5,195 nt of DNA from Nitrospirota bacterium (GTDB lineage: Bacteria > NPL-UPA2 > JAGMAN01), in assembly GCA_030605915.1 (NCBI GenBank), contig JAUWHM010000026.1, forward strand, positions 1 to 5,195. Reading direction: 5' to 3'. A program made the position numbers and the translations under genes. Numbering within the stretch: position 1 is the stretch's first letter; each line of letters begins with the position of its first letter. The notes under the pieces were generated by a model. The model made no database searches. It was not told where the DNA came from and saw nothing but the letters and a program-made list of their open reading frames with translations. Below, piece after piece: positions 4,776-5,195 of this stretch.

Positions 4776-5087
4776 TCAAAGACTTATAAGCATAACAATG
4801 CTGATCCCTTTTGATAACAGGCCCTCAAATCCAATAATCACTGGAACTTTGTCTGTGGGAGCAAAATAGGACAGTAACTTTAAAGGCTTGCTGACTGATT
4901 TGTGGTCAAGCAATCGGATACCAATTTGTCCTACTTTAACTGGCAGGGAACACTCTGGATTAGGTATGATCCCACTGATTCTGTAATCTCCCAATATTTC
5001 TACATCTATATGCTGGTGGATATAATGAGGGATAACCGATACCGGAGCTCCTGTATCAATAATCGTCATATTGTCTTGACCAGTCAT
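4776..5087 (-). CDS. Retropepsin-like aspartic protease domain, apparently truncated
   Basis: 103 residues. IIDTGAPVSVIP (9-20) contains the catalytic DTGA motif of clan AA proteases with nucleophilic D11. The ending KVPVIIGFEGLLSKG (80-94) contains the hydrophobic-hydrophobic-Gly element that supports the active-site loop, followed by a helix. These enzymes act as homodimers, each chain giving one aspartate. CSLPVKVGQIGIRLLD (46-61) fits the central strands. Only ten residues precede D11, fewer than the usual strands before DTGA, and the last residues (ISIVMLISL) look unlike the normal polar end. The start ATG 5087 lacks a good ribosome binding site; an in-frame stop lies 7 codons upstream. 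Other frames just upstream are also open, so a lost or frameshifted 5' end is likely. It could still be expressed as a short form. It converges on the toxin gene. Confidence 0.62.
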   Translation of the reverse strand: MTGQDNMTIIDTGAPVSVIPHYIHQHIDVEILGDYRISGIIPNPECSLPVKVGQIGIRLLDHKSVSKPLKLLSYFAPTDKVPVIIGFEGLLSKGISIVMLISL

Positions 5088-5095
5088 TACCTGCT

Positions 5096-5146
5096 TTAAA
5101 CCGTATCATCCCAAAACTTTTTAGATATCGAACTTGGCATCTTCAT
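5096..5146 (-). other. 16-codon open frame with a good ribosome binding site, possible remnant
   Basis: Reading leftward from ATG 5146, MKMPSSISKKFWDDTV ends at TAA 5098-5096. GGGGG ends 8 bases before the ATG, a far better initiation signal than that of the protease ORF just downstream. It ends 9 bases before the protease ATG in a different frame. It may be the broken start of a larger gene, a leader peptide or chance. Function not recognised. Confidence 0.3.
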
Positions 5147-5195
5147 CACTTTCACCCCCTTGTTCCATCCGTCTTTTTGTCAAAAGTTGAGACCT
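5121..5195 (-). CDS. C-terminal fragment of an unrecognised reading frame entering from the right edge
   Basis: The frame is open from the window edge for 24 codons and stops at TAA 5123-5121. The visible end is basic then acidic (LLTKRRMEQGGESDEDAKF). It overlaps the 16-codon frame by 26 bases in another register. With only 24 residues I cannot tell a gene end from a chance open stretch, and no family is recognised. Confidence 0.25.
   Translation of the reverse strand, partial: RSQLLTKRRMEQGGESDEDAKFDI

Noticed and set aside
4743..4780. TTTGATT and AATCAAA as a terminator stem after the toxin gene
   Set aside because: The stem is AT-only apart from one pair, the loop is 24 bases and no T-run follows, so it would be unstable.
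4902..5099. Rightward frame opposite the protease ORF
   Set aside because: The leftward frame has DTGA and VIIG in the right order and spacing; the rightward one has no motif and no ribosome binding site.
5096..5146. Programmed -1 frameshift joining the 16-codon frame to the protease
   Set aside because: The two frames share only about ten stop-free bases and these contain no slippery heptamer in the correct register.
1..5195. tRNA or rRNA genes, CRISPR array, insertion-sequence ends
   Set aside because: I found no regularly spaced repeats, cloverleaf with TTCGA-type arm, rRNA-like stretch or transposase motif by reading both strands.

Overview
The window is bacterial DNA that I cannot assign to a genus. 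TruA, an ABC-type ATPase and a heptose-activation enzyme point to a bacterium, probably one with a heptose-containing envelope or surface glycan. The mix of a heptose gene fusion, a DUF2293 protein, a UPF0175/DUF3368 toxin-antitoxin pair and a retropepsin-like ORF is what I would expect from an uncultured candidate-phylum lineage. That last point is an inference.

Left part (1-3030), housekeeping and envelope genes. The 5' end of an ABC transporter ATPase runs leftward out of the window (start at 200). It diverges from a rightward fused gene (360-1442) that joins an RfaE2/HldE-C-type sugar-phosphate nucleotidyltransferase to a GmhB/HisB-N-type HAD phosphatase. The 159-bp divergent spacer carries a very good promoter for the ATPase that would give an almost leaderless mRNA, a perfect 12-bp tandem repeat, a 10-bp palindrome and an operator-like dyad. 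The fused gene ends 2 bp from the convergent end of a leftward, membrane-anchored, beta-rich exported protein. That protein is translationally coupled to truA just upstream of it (stop and start share TGATG/TTGATG).

Middle (3067-4004). A leftward full-length DUF2293 protein with a four-cysteine zinc-ribbon-like N-terminus precedes truA by 36 bp. Its gene is visibly richer in CG dinucleotides than truA, so a composition break falls near 3040-3070. The 242-bp spacer to the next gene holds two divergent, well-formed extended -10 promoters, a dyad over the DUF2293 -10 region and a perfect 7-bp inverted repeat between the promoters.

Right part (4005-5195), accessory. A rightward UPF0175 antitoxin and DUF3368 PIN-like toxin overlap by ATGA and form a textbook type II toxin-antitoxin operon with a strong promoter and ribosome binding site. 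Facing it is a leftward retropepsin-like aspartic protease ORF with an intact DTGA motif but no room for the usual first strands. Just upstream, short open stretches in all three frames suggest a decayed or rearranged 5' end. The last 75 bases are the end of a leftward reading frame that enters from outside.

Together, 1-3030 looks like core genome and roughly 3040-5195 like an accessory insert next to truA. I see no tRNA, rRNA, CRISPR array or insertion-sequence transposase.
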